From Klebsiella pneumoniae (GTDB taxonomy: Bacteria > Pseudomonadota > Gammaproteobacteria > Pseudomonadales > Azotimanducaceae): DNA of 64,000 bases. Made by a program: the position numbers and the translations under genes. The notes beneath the pieces are model-generated. The model searched no databases, was not told the DNA's origin, and saw only the letters and a list, made by a program, of their open reading frames with translations. Position 1 is the stretch's first letter, and every line of letters begins with the position of its first letter. The stretch covers positions 1-64,000 of the forward strand of contig CAMAVY010000001.1 of assembly GCA_945861675.1 (NCBI GenBank), written 5' to 3'. This document shows positions 9,235 to 17,899 of this stretch, piece after piece.

Positions 9235-10791
9235 ATGACGTTGATCGAGTACGCGCAGGTGGGCATGGCGCCCGCCTGGTACGCGCAGCAGTTTCCTGAG
9301 CGGCTGGCAGTGGCATCGCAGTATGGGATGCGCACCTGGGCCGAACTCAACAGCAACGCCAATCGCCTTGTGCGGGTGTTTCGCGCGGCCGGCATCAAGG
9401 ATGGCGACGCCATCGCCATTGCACTGAAGAACCGCCCCGAGTTCATCGAAGTGCTGCTGGCCGCAATGCGCAGTGGCCTGCGGCTTACGCCCATCAACTT
9501 CCATCTGAAGGCCGATGAGATCGGCTACATCGTCGACAACTGCGAGGCCCGTGCCTTCATTGCCGACGCCAGCATTGGCGGTGCGGCCGTTGAAGCCACT
9601 GCCCACGCGGCGCGCGCCAGCTTGAAATTGTCAGTGGGTGGCGCGCTGGCCGGCTTTCAGGACTATGGCACAGCCATTGCGTCTGTCGATGGCGCCGATA
9701 TTCCAGATCCGTCACTCGGCGGCACCATGCTGTACACCTCGGGTACCACGGGCCGCCCGAAAGGCGTGTACAGAAAGGAACGCGAACCACCCATGCCGAG
9801 CCTGGAAGGCACGTTGGCCAGCTATCGGCCAGGCGAAGACTGCGCACTGTGCACCGGGCCTGCGTATCACGCGGCACCACTCACCATCGATATCGTTGGC
9901 CCCATCGTATCGGGCGTCACCGTGGTGCTGATGGACCGTTGGGACCCCGAGGAGACGCTGCGCCTCGTGCATGCGCAACGCGTGACGCATTGCCACATGG
10001 TGGCCACCATGTTCCATCGCCTGCTGCAGGTGCCCGACGATGTGAAGTCGAAGTATGACATCAGCAGTCTGCGCGTGATCGTGCACGGCGCCGCGCCAAC
10101 ACCGGTGCACGTGAAGCACGCCATGATCGAGTGGGTAGGGCCGATTCTCTGGGAGTACTACGCGGCCACAGAAGGCGGTGGCGGCTTCATCGTTGGTTCG
10201 CAGGAATGGTTGAAGAAGCCCGGCACCGTGGGCAAGCCGCCGCCGGAGTTCAACAACCGCATCCTGGACGACGATGGCAACGTGTGCCCGCCTGGCGTGG
10301 TGGGCACCATCTATATGCCCGCGCCGGCGCGCGGCCGCTTCGAGTACTTCAAAGACAACACGAAGACCAGCAGCTCCTATCGCGGCGATCACTTCACGCT
10401 GGGCGACATGGGCTACTTCGATGAAGACGGCTATCTGTTCCTGACCGGCCGCACGGCGGAACTGATCATTTCCGGCGGCGTGAACATCTATCCGCAGGAA
10501 ATCGACAGCGAGCTCATGAAGCATCCATCCGTGCTGGACGTGTGCACCATCGGCATCCCCAGCGAAGAGTGGGGCGAAGAAGTGAAGTCGGTGGTGCAGT
10601 TGCGCGACGGGCACACCGCAGGGCCCGCACTGGCAGGTGAGCTCATAGATTTCGTGCGCGGCCGCCTCGCGCCGTTCAAGTGTCCACGCAGCATCGACTT
10701 CGTAGACGATCTGCCGCGCCTGCCCAGCGGCAAGATTCAGCGGCGCATCGTGCGCGAACCCTATTGGGCGGGGCGGGCGAAGCAGATTTAA
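9235..10791 (+). CDS. acyl-CoA synthetase (AMP-binding, class I adenylate-forming)
   Basis: A 518-residue enzyme that activates a carboxylic acid as acyl-AMP and then acyl-CoA. Motifs in order are YTSGTTGRPKG (P-loop, near residue 167), EYYAATEGGG (near 306), TGRTAELIISGGVNIYP (hinge) and the C-terminal Lys in LPSGKIQRR. These follow the fadD3/fadD13-like synthetases found beside steroid and terpene pathways. ATG 9235 has a G-rich site (GGGGGCGGGC) just upstream and begins at MTLIEYAQ, the domain's first helix; the open frame continues upstream but has no homology-like content. Its final codons and stop are duplicated just downstream. Confidence 0.95.
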   Translation: MTLIEYAQVGMAPAWYAQQFPERLAVASQYGMRTWAELNSNANRLVRVFRAAGIKDGDAIAIALKNRPEFIEVLLAAMRSGLRLTPINFHLKADEIGYIVDNCEARAFIADASIGGAAVEATAHAARASLKLSVGGALAGFQDYGTAIASVDGADIPDPSLGGTMLYTSGTTGRPKGVYRKEREPPMPSLEGTLASYRPGEDCALCTGPAYHAAPLTIDIVGPIVSGVTVVLMDRWDPEETLRLVHAQRVTHCHMVATMFHRLLQVPDDVKSKYDISSLRVIVHGAAPTPVHVKHAMIEWVGPILWEYYAATEGGGGFIVGSQEWLKKPGTVGKPPPEFNNRILDDDGNVCPPGVVGTIYMPAPARGRFEYFKDNTKTSSSYRGDHFTLGDMGYFDEDGYLFLTGRTAELIISGGVNIYPQEIDSELMKHPSVLDVCTIGIPSEEWGEEVKSVVQLRDGHTAGPALAGELIDFVRGRLAPFKCPRSIDFVDDLPRLPSGKIQRRIVREPYWAGRAKQI

Positions 10792-10813
10792 CAAGGCGGG
10801 CGAAGCAGATCTA
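10772..10813 (+). repeat. imperfect direct repeat spanning the acyl-CoA synthetase stop codon
   Basis: GGCGGGCGAAGCAGATTTA (10772-10790) is repeated as GGCGGGCGAAGCAGATCTA (10795-10813), 18 of 19 bases matching. The first copy covers the last codons and TAA stop of the synthetase; the second, 23 bases away and out of frame, ends in TAG. It looks like a short slippage duplication of the gene end. Confidence 0.9.
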
Positions 10814-10907
10814 GCCGGGCAGGCGCCGCTGGATCAGCGCGCATTCGATCGATTCCACTCGATGACCGATTCAACACACCACGCATAACCATGAATGGGA
10901 GCAGCAC

Positions 10908-11627
10908 ATGACCACCGAAACACTTGCCTACAGCGATGGCGATCTCGCCCTCAAAGGCTTTCTTGCGTACGACGAAAAGATCACGGGCAAGCGCCCCGGC
11001 GTACTCGTGATGCCGGAAGCATTCGGCCTGGGCAGCGGCGCGAAACAGCGCGTGCAGATGCTCGCGGACTTAGGTTACGTGGCGCTGGGCGGCGACCCCT
11101 ACGGCGACGGCAAGGAATTCACCGACCTGCAGGACGCCATGAAAGTCGCAGGTGCACTGATGGGTGATCCGGCCAAGTTCCGCGCGCGCGCACGCGCAGG
11201 CCTGGACACGCTGGCTTCGCTGCCACAGGTCGACGCGAGCCGTCTCGCCGTCATGGGCTATTGCATGGGCGGCACGTTCTCTCTGGAACTTGCACGCGAT
11301 GGCGCGCCCATTCGCGGTGCTGTGTCCTTTCATGGCGGCCTGGCCACACAACGTCCCGCACAACCCGGCGCCGTCAAGGCCAAGATCCTTGTGTGTCACG
11401 GCTCCGACGACCCGATGATTCAGACCGCACAGGTGAACGGCTTCGTGGAAGAGATGACCAAGGCCGGCGCCGACTGGGAGCTGGTGAGCTACGGAAACAC
11501 CGTGCACAGCTTCACCAACGCTCAGGCCGACGGCACGATCATGCCGGGCATCAAATACAACGCGCAGTCCGATGCGCGCTCATGGCGCGCCATGCGCAAC
11601 TTCTTCGAAGAAATCTTCGCGGCATGA
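10908..11627 (+). CDS. dienelactone hydrolase family protein
   Basis: A 239-residue alpha/beta hydrolase of the dienelactone hydrolase type. The nucleophile elbow GYCMGG places a cysteine (Cys119) where other hydrolases have serine, as the family requires; the acid is in GSDDPM (about residue 167) and the histidine in VHSF (His200). Known members open dienelactones in chlorocatechol catabolism, but many act on other small esters. A GGGAGC ribosome site precedes ATG 10908. No signal peptide. The stop overlaps the first codon of a decayed esterase fragment. Confidence 0.93.
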   Translation: MTTETLAYSDGDLALKGFLAYDEKITGKRPGVLVMPEAFGLGSGAKQRVQMLADLGYVALGGDPYGDGKEFTDLQDAMKVAGALMGDPAKFRARARAGLDTLASLPQVDASRLAVMGYCMGGTFSLELARDGAPIRGAVSFHGGLATQRPAQPGAVKAKILVCHGSDDPMIQTAQVNGFVEEMTKAGADWELVSYGNTVHSFTNAQADGTIMPGIKYNAQSDARSWRAMRNFFEEIFAA

Positions 11628-11860
11628 GTAGTGGCGGCATTTGCGCGCTGACCGCGGCCCGGCACTACCCCGATCGCTTGGCGCGCGTGCTGAGCCACTG
11701 CGGCTGATGCACCAACACTCGTCGTGAGCACGTGTTCCCGTATCTCGTGCGATCCGCGCCGCAAAAGTTCTTTCGGGAGTTTCTGCAGAGTGGCGCCAAC
11801 GATGGTGCCACTGTGTTCGGCAACAGGCCGTTGAACCCCGCTGAGCGTCCGAGCCGCTAA
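11624..11860 (+). pseudogene. remnant of an enterochelin-esterase-like protein (C-terminal part, in-frame stop)
   Basis: One frame from 11624 to the TAA at 11858 reads SSGGICALTAARHYPDR, then LARVLSHCG, a TGA at 11705, then VFPYLVRSAPQK and FLQSGANDGATVFGN. These match in order the catalytic elbow (S-S-G-G) and the C-terminal blocks of Fes/enterochelin-esterase-like hydrolases, where LSHCGSF and a YPYLVR-type block are usual. The N-terminal two thirds are absent and replaced by the dienelactone hydrolase gene, whose stop overlaps the fragment by 4 bases. The reading frame has otherwise survived, so the decay looks recent. Recognition is from memory of the family, not a search. Confidence 0.65.
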
Positions 11861-12017
11861 TGTTCCGTGCACCCACTCGACTAACAGCCATGGTCTAGGC
11901 TGCGTGTGCGCGACTGTGGTGTCCGTGCAGATATTCCGTGCATGTATCGAGCTACCCAATCGGCTGCCGTCGGCCACCGGAGCGCACCGCTCCCTCATCG
12001 CTCAAGGACCCAGCGCA

Positions 12018-13673
12018 ATGATTCACGCGATCGACCAATGGCTGCCCCAACGCTACTGGAGCTGGGGCGTGTGTGTGCTGCTGACAATGCTGTGCCTGAC
12101 GCTCGCGTCGTCCGTAGCCACCCCGTGGCTATGGCCCGCAGGATTGTTCGGTGCGTTGTCTGCGGTGGGGCTGTGGGACGTGCTGCAACCGCGCCAGGCC
12201 ATTCGCCGCAACTACCCGGTCATCGGCCATCTGCGCTTCATGTTCGAATATCTGCGCCCGGAGATCCGGCAGTACTTTCTTGAGACCGACACCGAGGCCG
12301 TGCCGTTCTCCCGCGCCCAGCGCTCGCTGGTGTACCAGCGCGCGAAGGACGCCGTCGACAAGCGCCCCTTCGGCACACAGTTGGACGTGTACCAGACGCA
12401 CTACGAGTGGATTAACCACTCCATGACGCCCGTGCACATCGACAACCACGACTTCCGCGTGCAGATCGGCGCAGGCCGCTGCAAGCAGCCCTACTCGGCC
12501 AGCGTGTTCAACATCTCCGCGATGAGTTTCGGCGCGCTGTCTGCCAACGCCGTGCTGGCGTTGAACGACGGCGCGCGACGCGGCGGCTTCTATCACGACA
12601 CCGGCGAAGGCTCCATTTCCATCTGGCACCGCGAACGCGGTGGCGACCTGGTGTGGGAAATCGGCAGCGGCTACTTCGGCTGCCGCGACGCCGAAGGCCG
12701 CTTCAACGCAGAGAAGTTCAAGGAGAACGCCGCCAGCGATCAGGTGAAGATGATCGAGATCAAGCTTTCGCAAGGCGCAAAGCCCGGTCACGGCGGTGTA
12801 CTGCCCGGCGCGAAGGTAACGGTCGAGATTGCACGCGCGCGCGGCGTACCTGCAGGCGTAGATTGCATCTCGCCCGCATCGCACTCGGCCTTCAGCACCC
12901 CGATTGAACTGTTGGCATTCGTGACGCAACTGCGCGAGTTGTCCGGCGGCAAGCCCGTGGGCATCAAACTGGCACTGGGTCATCCGTGGGAGTGGTTCTC
13001 CATCGTCAAGGCCATGCTGCACACCGGCCAGGTGCCGGACTTCGTTGTTGTGGACGGCGGCGAAGGCGGCACCGGTGCCGCGCCGATCGAGTTCTCTGAT
13101 CACGTGGGCACACCGCTGAGCGAAGGCCTGATGCTGGTGCACAACGCGCTGGTCGGCGCGGGCCTGCGGGCGCAGGTGCGCGTGGGCGCAAGTGGCAAGG
13201 TCATCACCGCATTCGACATCGCGCGCACGCTGGCGCTGGGCGCGGACTGGTGCAACTCGGCACGCGGCTTCATGTTTGCGTTGGGCTGCCTGCAGGCGCA
13301 GACCTGCCACACCGGGCACTGCCCGGTCGGCGTAACCACCCAGGATCCGCAGCGCATGCGCGCACTCGTGGTGCCGGACAAAGCGCAGCGCGTGTACAAC
13401 TTCCACGAGAACACGATGAAGGCGCTGCAGGAGCTGTTGGCGTCTGCAGGCCTCATGCACCCCTGCGAGCTTGGCCCCGAGCACATCATCCGGCGCATCT
13501 CGTCGAAAGAGATCCGCTCCATTGCCAGCCTGCATCACTGGGTGCGGCCGGGCGATCTGCTGAAAGGCGTGTATCGCCAGCCGGTATTCAAGCGCTTCTG
13601 GGAAGCCGCACGGCATGACAGCTTTGCGCCGGCGGAGTCGGTGCTGGTGATGCGCGCCTACAAGACGCGTTGA
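12018..13673 (+). CDS. FMN-binding glutamate-synthase-family protein
   Basis: A 551-residue membrane-associated relative of the glutamate synthase synthase domain. Two hydrophobic segments lie at residues 15-55, followed by the FMN TIM barrel (FNISAMSFGALS, DTGEGSIS, KPGHGGVLPG, DGGEGGTGAAP). A [3Fe-4S] ligand pattern C-x5-C-x4-C is present as Cys424, Cys430 and Cys435. There is no amidotransferase domain, so it is not a complete GltB; such stand-alone proteins are of uncertain function and may transfer electrons or act on ammonia-dependent substrates. ATG 12018 follows an AAGGA site; the open frame upstream carries no homology. Confidence 0.92.
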   Translation: MIHAIDQWLPQRYWSWGVCVLLTMLCLTLASSVATPWLWPAGLFGALSAVGLWDVLQPRQAIRRNYPVIGHLRFMFEYLRPEIRQYFLETDTEAVPFSRAQRSLVYQRAKDAVDKRPFGTQLDVYQTHYEWINHSMTPVHIDNHDFRVQIGAGRCKQPYSASVFNISAMSFGALSANAVLALNDGARRGGFYHDTGEGSISIWHRERGGDLVWEIGSGYFGCRDAEGRFNAEKFKENAASDQVKMIEIKLSQGAKPGHGGVLPGAKVTVEIARARGVPAGVDCISPASHSAFSTPIELLAFVTQLRELSGGKPVGIKLALGHPWEWFSIVKAMLHTGQVPDFVVVDGGEGGTGAAPIEFSDHVGTPLSEGLMLVHNALVGAGLRAQVRVGASGKVITAFDIARTLALGADWCNSARGFMFALGCLQAQTCHTGHCPVGVTTQDPQRMRALVVPDKAQRVYNFHENTMKALQELLASAGLMHPCELGPEHIIRRISSKEIRSIASLHHWVRPGDLLKGVYRQPVFKRFWEAARHDSFAPAESVLVMRAYKTR

Positions 13674-13962
13674 GTGCGTTGCGCGAACGCTTTCTCTATC
13701 CAATGCGTTGGGGGGGCAGTGCACTCGCTCGTACGCATTGCCAACGCGTGCTCTGCGTTTGTCGCCAGAAACAGACATTTGCATGTCGTGTTCGCGCATC
13801 GCTTCCGTGTCGCTGGTATGCGACACGAACTTCATGCGATTCGCCAAAAGGAGACAGGAATGCAGCGCGCAGCGCCATGCGCGCGCTTGTCGCGAGTTCA
13901 GCCGTCCGCTCTGATTAAGTTGCCCGGCAACAACCGGGTTCTACAACACAGGAGCGATGACA

Positions 13963-14311
13963 ATGAACAAGCTATTCGTAGTGATTCTTGCAGTGGCGGC
14001 GTTTGGTCTCGCAGGGTGCGACTGGTTCAAGAGCGACAGCAGCACACAGCCCACTCTCGAAGGAAAGGTGGCCGAAGAAGTGGCAGCCGAGGCGAACGCG
14101 GCAGAAGCTGCACCAGGGATGGAAGTCGCCCCCCCCGATGGAAGTAGCAGGTGGCGCGACCGGCAGCGCGGCGATTGCAGTACACGACACGGCAGTTGCG
14201 AATGACGCAGCCGTGACTGCTGGGGCCGCAGCCGCCGCAAGCACAGCCGCTGGTGTCGCGGTTGACCCGGCAACAACCGGTGCTGCACCTGCAGTCGAAG
14301 CAGCGCACTAA
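13963..14311 (+). pseudogene. small Ala-rich lipoprotein, frameshifted in a C8 tract
   Basis: The start MNKLFVVILAVAAFGLAGC is a lipoprotein signal with lipobox L-A-G-C and lipidated Cys19. A GGAG site lies 8 bases before ATG 13963. The frame continues to a run of eight C (14129-14136), after which it turns into low-quality sequence; removing one C lets the reading pass into a long Ala/Gly/Thr-rich tail ending at TAA 14309-14311, and gives the duplicated peptide MEVAPP-MEVA. The full-length product would be about 115 residues and anchored in a membrane. The extra base may be a real slippage mutation, a phase switch or a sequencing error. Function unknown. Confidence 0.7.
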
Positions 14312-14462
14312 CGCGGTTCATGCGCTGAGGTAGCCATCGCGCTGGCACTGCAGGGCCAGCGCGATCTACCAACCCTCGCTAAGATCGGCCGCGCTGACGT
14401 CTCGGGCACGCATGTCCCACGGAAGTCAGTACATCGCATCCAGCAGCGCGCCGAGGAACAGC

Positions 14463-16118
14463 ATGAGCAACGCAGACGTCATCATCGAAATCCTGCAACA
14501 GGAAGGCATCGAGTACCTGGCAGGGTTTCCCAACAACCGGCTGTTCAACTCCGCTGCCTCGCATGGTATGCGACCGTTGATCGCCCGCACCGAGCGGGTG
14601 GCCATCAACATGGCTGATGCATACACGCGCATGCACAACGGCAGGAAGATTGGCGTTGTCGCAGTTCAGGATGGCCCTGGCATTGAGGCCAGCTTTCCTG
14701 CGGTCGCTCAGGCGTATGGCGACAATACCCCCATTCTCATGTTGCCCGGCGCGCATTCGCCGGCCATGCAGGACTACGACCCGCAGTTCATGTCGTCGCG
14801 CTCATTTCGCGACATCACGAAAATGGCAGGCCTCATCAACGATGCACGCGCAATCCCGCGCAAGTTCGAGATGGCATTCGCAGCATTGAAGAACGGCAAG
14901 ACCGGACCCGTGCTGCTGGAGACGGCCGCGTCAATCCTGGTCGGCAAATGGGAAGGCGCAACGCCTGACTACCGTTCGCCGGGGCGCTACAAGTCGATGG
15001 CCGACCCGGCTGATGTCAACGCGATCCTGGAAGCCCTGCTTGCAGCGCAACGCCCCGTGCTGATTGCCGGCCACGGCGCCCTGTATGCAGAGGCATGGAA
15101 TGAACTGAAAGCACTCGCCGAGTTCCTGCAGATTCCCGTAACCACCACGCTGCTGGGCAAAAGCGTGTTCCCTGAGAATCACCCGCTTTCGCTTGGCGTT
15201 GCGGGCCGCACCATGACGCGTGCCGCTGGCCAGTTCCTCACCGACTCGGATTTCATCCTCGGCGTGGGCACCAGTTTCACCATCAACGACTTCACCGCGC
15301 GCATGCCGAAGAACGCCGTGCTGGGGCAGATCACGAACGCACCGTCAGACGTGGCGAAGTGTCGTGCTGTCGCCTGTGCAGCGATCGGCGACGCGAAGCT
15401 CGTGCTCGAACAACTCCTGGCCGCTGCCCGCGCGAAGATCGGAGCGCAGGGCAAGCCGCCTGCAACCGAAGTCATTGCAGCCATCAATGCACTCAAGAAG
15501 ACGTTCTTCGACGAATGGTCGGAACGGCTGTTGTGCGACGACGTGGGCGCCATTTCGCCGTATCGCGTGATTCATGAGATGAACACGCTGTTCGACAAGA
15601 CCCGCAGTGTCGTCACCCACGACGCCGGCAATCCGCGCGATCAGATCGTGCCGTTCTACCAAGCCATCACACCGCGCGGCTACCTGGGCTGGGGCAAGTC
15701 CACACATCTCGGCTCTTCGCTGGGCATGGCGCTCGGCGCGAAACTCGCGCGGCCCGATTGGCTGTCCGTGAACTTCGTCGGCGATGCCGGTTTTGGTCAG
15801 ACCGCCAACGACTTCGAGACCGCAGTGCGTCTGAAGCTGCCGATCATGTCGGTGCTGGTGAACAACGGCGTAATGGGTGGCTATGGGGCATACATGCCGG
15901 ACGCCGTCGAGAAGTACCAGGCGAGTTCAATGACCGGCGACTACACGGCCATGGCGAAGGCAATGGGTGGCTATGCAGAGCGCATCACGAAGGCGTCGGA
16001 TGTACGCGCTGCGCTTGCACGTGGCATTCAGCAGACGCAGGCGGGCCAGGCTGTGCTGCTGGAGTTCATCACGCGCGAGGAGCCGGTACTTGCGATGGCG
16101 AACAAGTGGGGGATGTAG
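14463..16118 (+). CDS. thiamine-diphosphate-dependent enzyme (acetolactate-synthase-like)
   Basis: A 551-residue ThDP enzyme of the POX/ALS superfamily with N-terminal pyrimidine domain, central domain and C-terminal PP domain. The cofactor-activating glutamate is in ARTERVAINMADAY near residue 44; the ThDP/Mg site GDAGFGQTANDFETAVRL ends in NN near residue 465. It should form or break a C-C bond next to a carbonyl, as in 2-oxoacid decarboxylation or 2-hydroxyacyl-CoA lysis; the exact substrate is not evident. ATG 14463 has AGGAACAG upstream. It stands alone between a lipoprotein and a secreted protein. Confidence 0.92.
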   Translation: MSNADVIIEILQQEGIEYLAGFPNNRLFNSAASHGMRPLIARTERVAINMADAYTRMHNGRKIGVVAVQDGPGIEASFPAVAQAYGDNTPILMLPGAHSPAMQDYDPQFMSSRSFRDITKMAGLINDARAIPRKFEMAFAALKNGKTGPVLLETAASILVGKWEGATPDYRSPGRYKSMADPADVNAILEALLAAQRPVLIAGHGALYAEAWNELKALAEFLQIPVTTTLLGKSVFPENHPLSLGVAGRTMTRAAGQFLTDSDFILGVGTSFTINDFTARMPKNAVLGQITNAPSDVAKCRAVACAAIGDAKLVLEQLLAAARAKIGAQGKPPATEVIAAINALKKTFFDEWSERLLCDDVGAISPYRVIHEMNTLFDKTRSVVTHDAGNPRDQIVPFYQAITPRGYLGWGKSTHLGSSLGMALGAKLARPDWLSVNFVGDAGFGQTANDFETAVRLKLPIMSVLVNNGVMGGYGAYMPDAVEKYQASSMTGDYTAMAKAMGGYAERITKASDVRAALARGIQQTQAGQAVLLEFITREEPVLAMANKWGM

Positions 16119-16191
16119 CAATCTGCATTGCGGCCGGTCGCATGCAGGGCGCCGATTGCCGTTTCGTTCAGTCAGGGAGGTCTGATTCCGC

Positions 16192-17409
16192 ATGGCACGC
16201 AAACACATTCCGCGAGCAATGGAGCACTGTCGTGTACTGCCCGCCGTCGTCTTCGCGGCGTGTACGCTCTGCTTGACCGCACAGAGCGGCGCCGCGCAGG
16301 CGCCTTCCGAGCCGTCAATCGAGGCTGTAGATGCAATAGCCGACGCGGCGGATTCGTCCACGCTGCCAAAGGCTGTTGCATTGCGCCTGCGCGACCGGTC
16401 GAGCAACAAGGTCCTTGCCGAGAGCGCCCTGATGAGTACGGTGCGCCGGTATGCGCAGGATGTTCAGGTACTCAAGAGAATTGCTGGGCTGGGCTACGCA
16501 GACATGGATACGTTTCTCGTGCCCAGCGCCCGCGTTGGCGGCACGCTTCTCATCGTGCAGTTTCAGCCCCTGAGCGCAAAGGAAAGTGCAAGAGAAGGCG
16601 CAAACGAAGGTGCAGATGCACGTGCAGAAGCGTTCGCAATGTTCCGTGCACTCGAGGCAGAGGTACTGGCCACACGTTCTGAGTTCGTGGGTCTGCGTGG
16701 CAGCGTTCATGGCCTGAAGAGCAACCCAGATCGCTACGACTGGCTGTTCTGGCACACGCCACAGAACAACTGGGTGTTCATTAAGACCGCGCCCCGTGAG
16801 TACTTTGAGGCCAAGCTGAAACAATCGAAGCAGCCTGCCAGCGGCACTGCCATCGATCACGAAAGTACTATCACCTACCTTGCACAGCTGGCACACATCG
16901 ATTTCGCAGAGGGAGAGCAGGACGACGGCGCGGCGAAGATGCGCGAGGCACTGCAGTACATTGATGCTGCACCCGCTGAATCACGTCCCGGGGCAGTGCT
17001 GCAGCTGGACGTGCTTCGCACGCTTGCGTTTGCCGCCGCAAACGAAGGCGACGAGACACAGCTGGCACAGTACATCGCCCGCTATGCATCCTTCACGTCG
17101 AAGTCCGGCGCCGCGTTGGACAACGTACCCGTACGGATCACCGGGGCCGCGGGTTATTGGGATTCGTTCCTCGATAGCGAGGTCACGGTTGAATTCGACG
17201 TGCTACCCGACGGAACGACGGCAAACACAGTCGTCCTCGCCAGCAATTCAAGCGCGACCTTTACCGCAGCCGTACGTCAGGCAACAGCGCGCTGGCGGTT
17301 CTTTCCTGCCGTTGCCGACGGAAAGGTGATTGTCAGCAAGCGCAAGTGGAAGCACCGGACCAACGCCAACAATTCACGTACCCGAAACGAGCGGCGACCA
17401 GACGGCTGA
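16192..17409 (+). CDS. secreted protein with TonB-C-like C-terminal domain
   Basis: A 405-residue protein with a Sec signal peptide (VLPAVVFAACTLCLTAQSGAAQA). The middle is alpha-helical with scattered acidic residues. Residues from about 325 to the end, VTVEFDVLPDGTTANTVVLAS then ATARWRFFPAVADGKVI, fit the TonB/TolA C-terminal fold, where a conserved strand precedes an aromatic W-R-F-x-P-A segment. Proteins with an N-terminal helical region plus a TonB-C domain are common periplasmic proteins in gammaproteobacteria and need not act as true TonB. ATG 16192 is preceded by AGGGAGG. Precise role unknown. Confidence 0.75.
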   Translation: MARKHIPRAMEHCRVLPAVVFAACTLCLTAQSGAAQAPSEPSIEAVDAIADAADSSTLPKAVALRLRDRSSNKVLAESALMSTVRRYAQDVQVLKRIAGLGYADMDTFLVPSARVGGTLLIVQFQPLSAKESAREGANEGADARAEAFAMFRALEAEVLATRSEFVGLRGSVHGLKSNPDRYDWLFWHTPQNNWVFIKTAPREYFEAKLKQSKQPASGTAIDHESTITYLAQLAHIDFAEGEQDDGAAKMREALQYIDAAPAESRPGAVLQLDVLRTLAFAAANEGDETQLAQYIARYASFTSKSGAALDNVPVRITGAAGYWDSFLDSEVTVEFDVLPDGTTANTVVLASNSSATFTAAVRQATARWRFFPAVADGKVIVSKRKWKHRTNANNSRTRNERRPDG

Positions 17410-17468
17410 ACGCCGCCTGCTGGCGCCGAGCTGCGCGTTCGCCAAGGCAGCAGCGCAAGGAGGATGCA

Positions 17469-17855
17469 GTGTCCGACAGCGAAGTGCTCGCACGAATTCG
17501 CGCGATCTGCGTTGAGTTCCCTGATGTGCAGGAAGGGTTGCTGCAGGAGCGGCCGCTGTTTCACGTGCGCCGGCGTCGATTCGTGATCTTCAACGGCAGT
17601 GACGCACCTCCGCGCCCGCGTTGGCGCGCGTTCGGCCCGTCATTGCACTTCGCAACTGATTCGCACGAGCACGCAGCACTGCAGAAAGACACACGCTTCA
17701 GGGCGTCGCCGCATCACGGGTTTCGCGGCTGGATGGCGCTTGACCTACAGCCGGGCGCGATTGACTGGCCCGAGGTCCGGCGTCTGGTTGATGCGGCATA
17801 TCGCCACGTCGCGGCCCGGGAACTCGTTGCAGCGCTGGATGCACTTCGCAAGTGA
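17469..17855 (+). CDS. MmcQ/YjbR family protein (GTG start)
   Basis: A 128-residue protein of the YjbR/MmcQ family, a compact fold resembling double-wing DNA-binding proteins. Diagnostic blocks are RAICVEFPDVQE near the start, FHVRRRRFVIF in the middle, and ASPHHGFRGWMALDL followed by DWPEVRRLVDAAYR near the end. A strong AAGGAGG site at 17458-17464 sits five bases before GTG 17469, which fixes the start; the frame is open upstream but unsupported. Function uncertain; family members are often predicted DNA-binding. It converges on the epimerase gene, with a 10-base palindrome (17876-17885) between them. Confidence 0.88.
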   Translation: MSDSEVLARIRAICVEFPDVQEGLLQERPLFHVRRRRFVIFNGSDAPPRPRWRAFGPSLHFATDSHEHAALQKDTRFRASPHHGFRGWMALDLQPGAIDWPEVRRLVDAAYRHVAARELVAALDALRK

Positions 17856-17899
17856 AGCCGGCAGAACGCTCGCGGCGGCATGCCGTGCAGGCGCCCGAG

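Noticed and set aside
9712-10794. Long minus-strand frame opposite the acyl-CoA synthetase gene
   Set aside because: It is a GC-rich antisense frame lying wholly over a secure gene with full motifs.
12129-13847. 572-codon minus-strand frame opposite the glutamate-synthase-like gene
   Set aside because: Shadow of the plus-strand gene; composition is His/Arg/Ala-rich and no family is recognisable.
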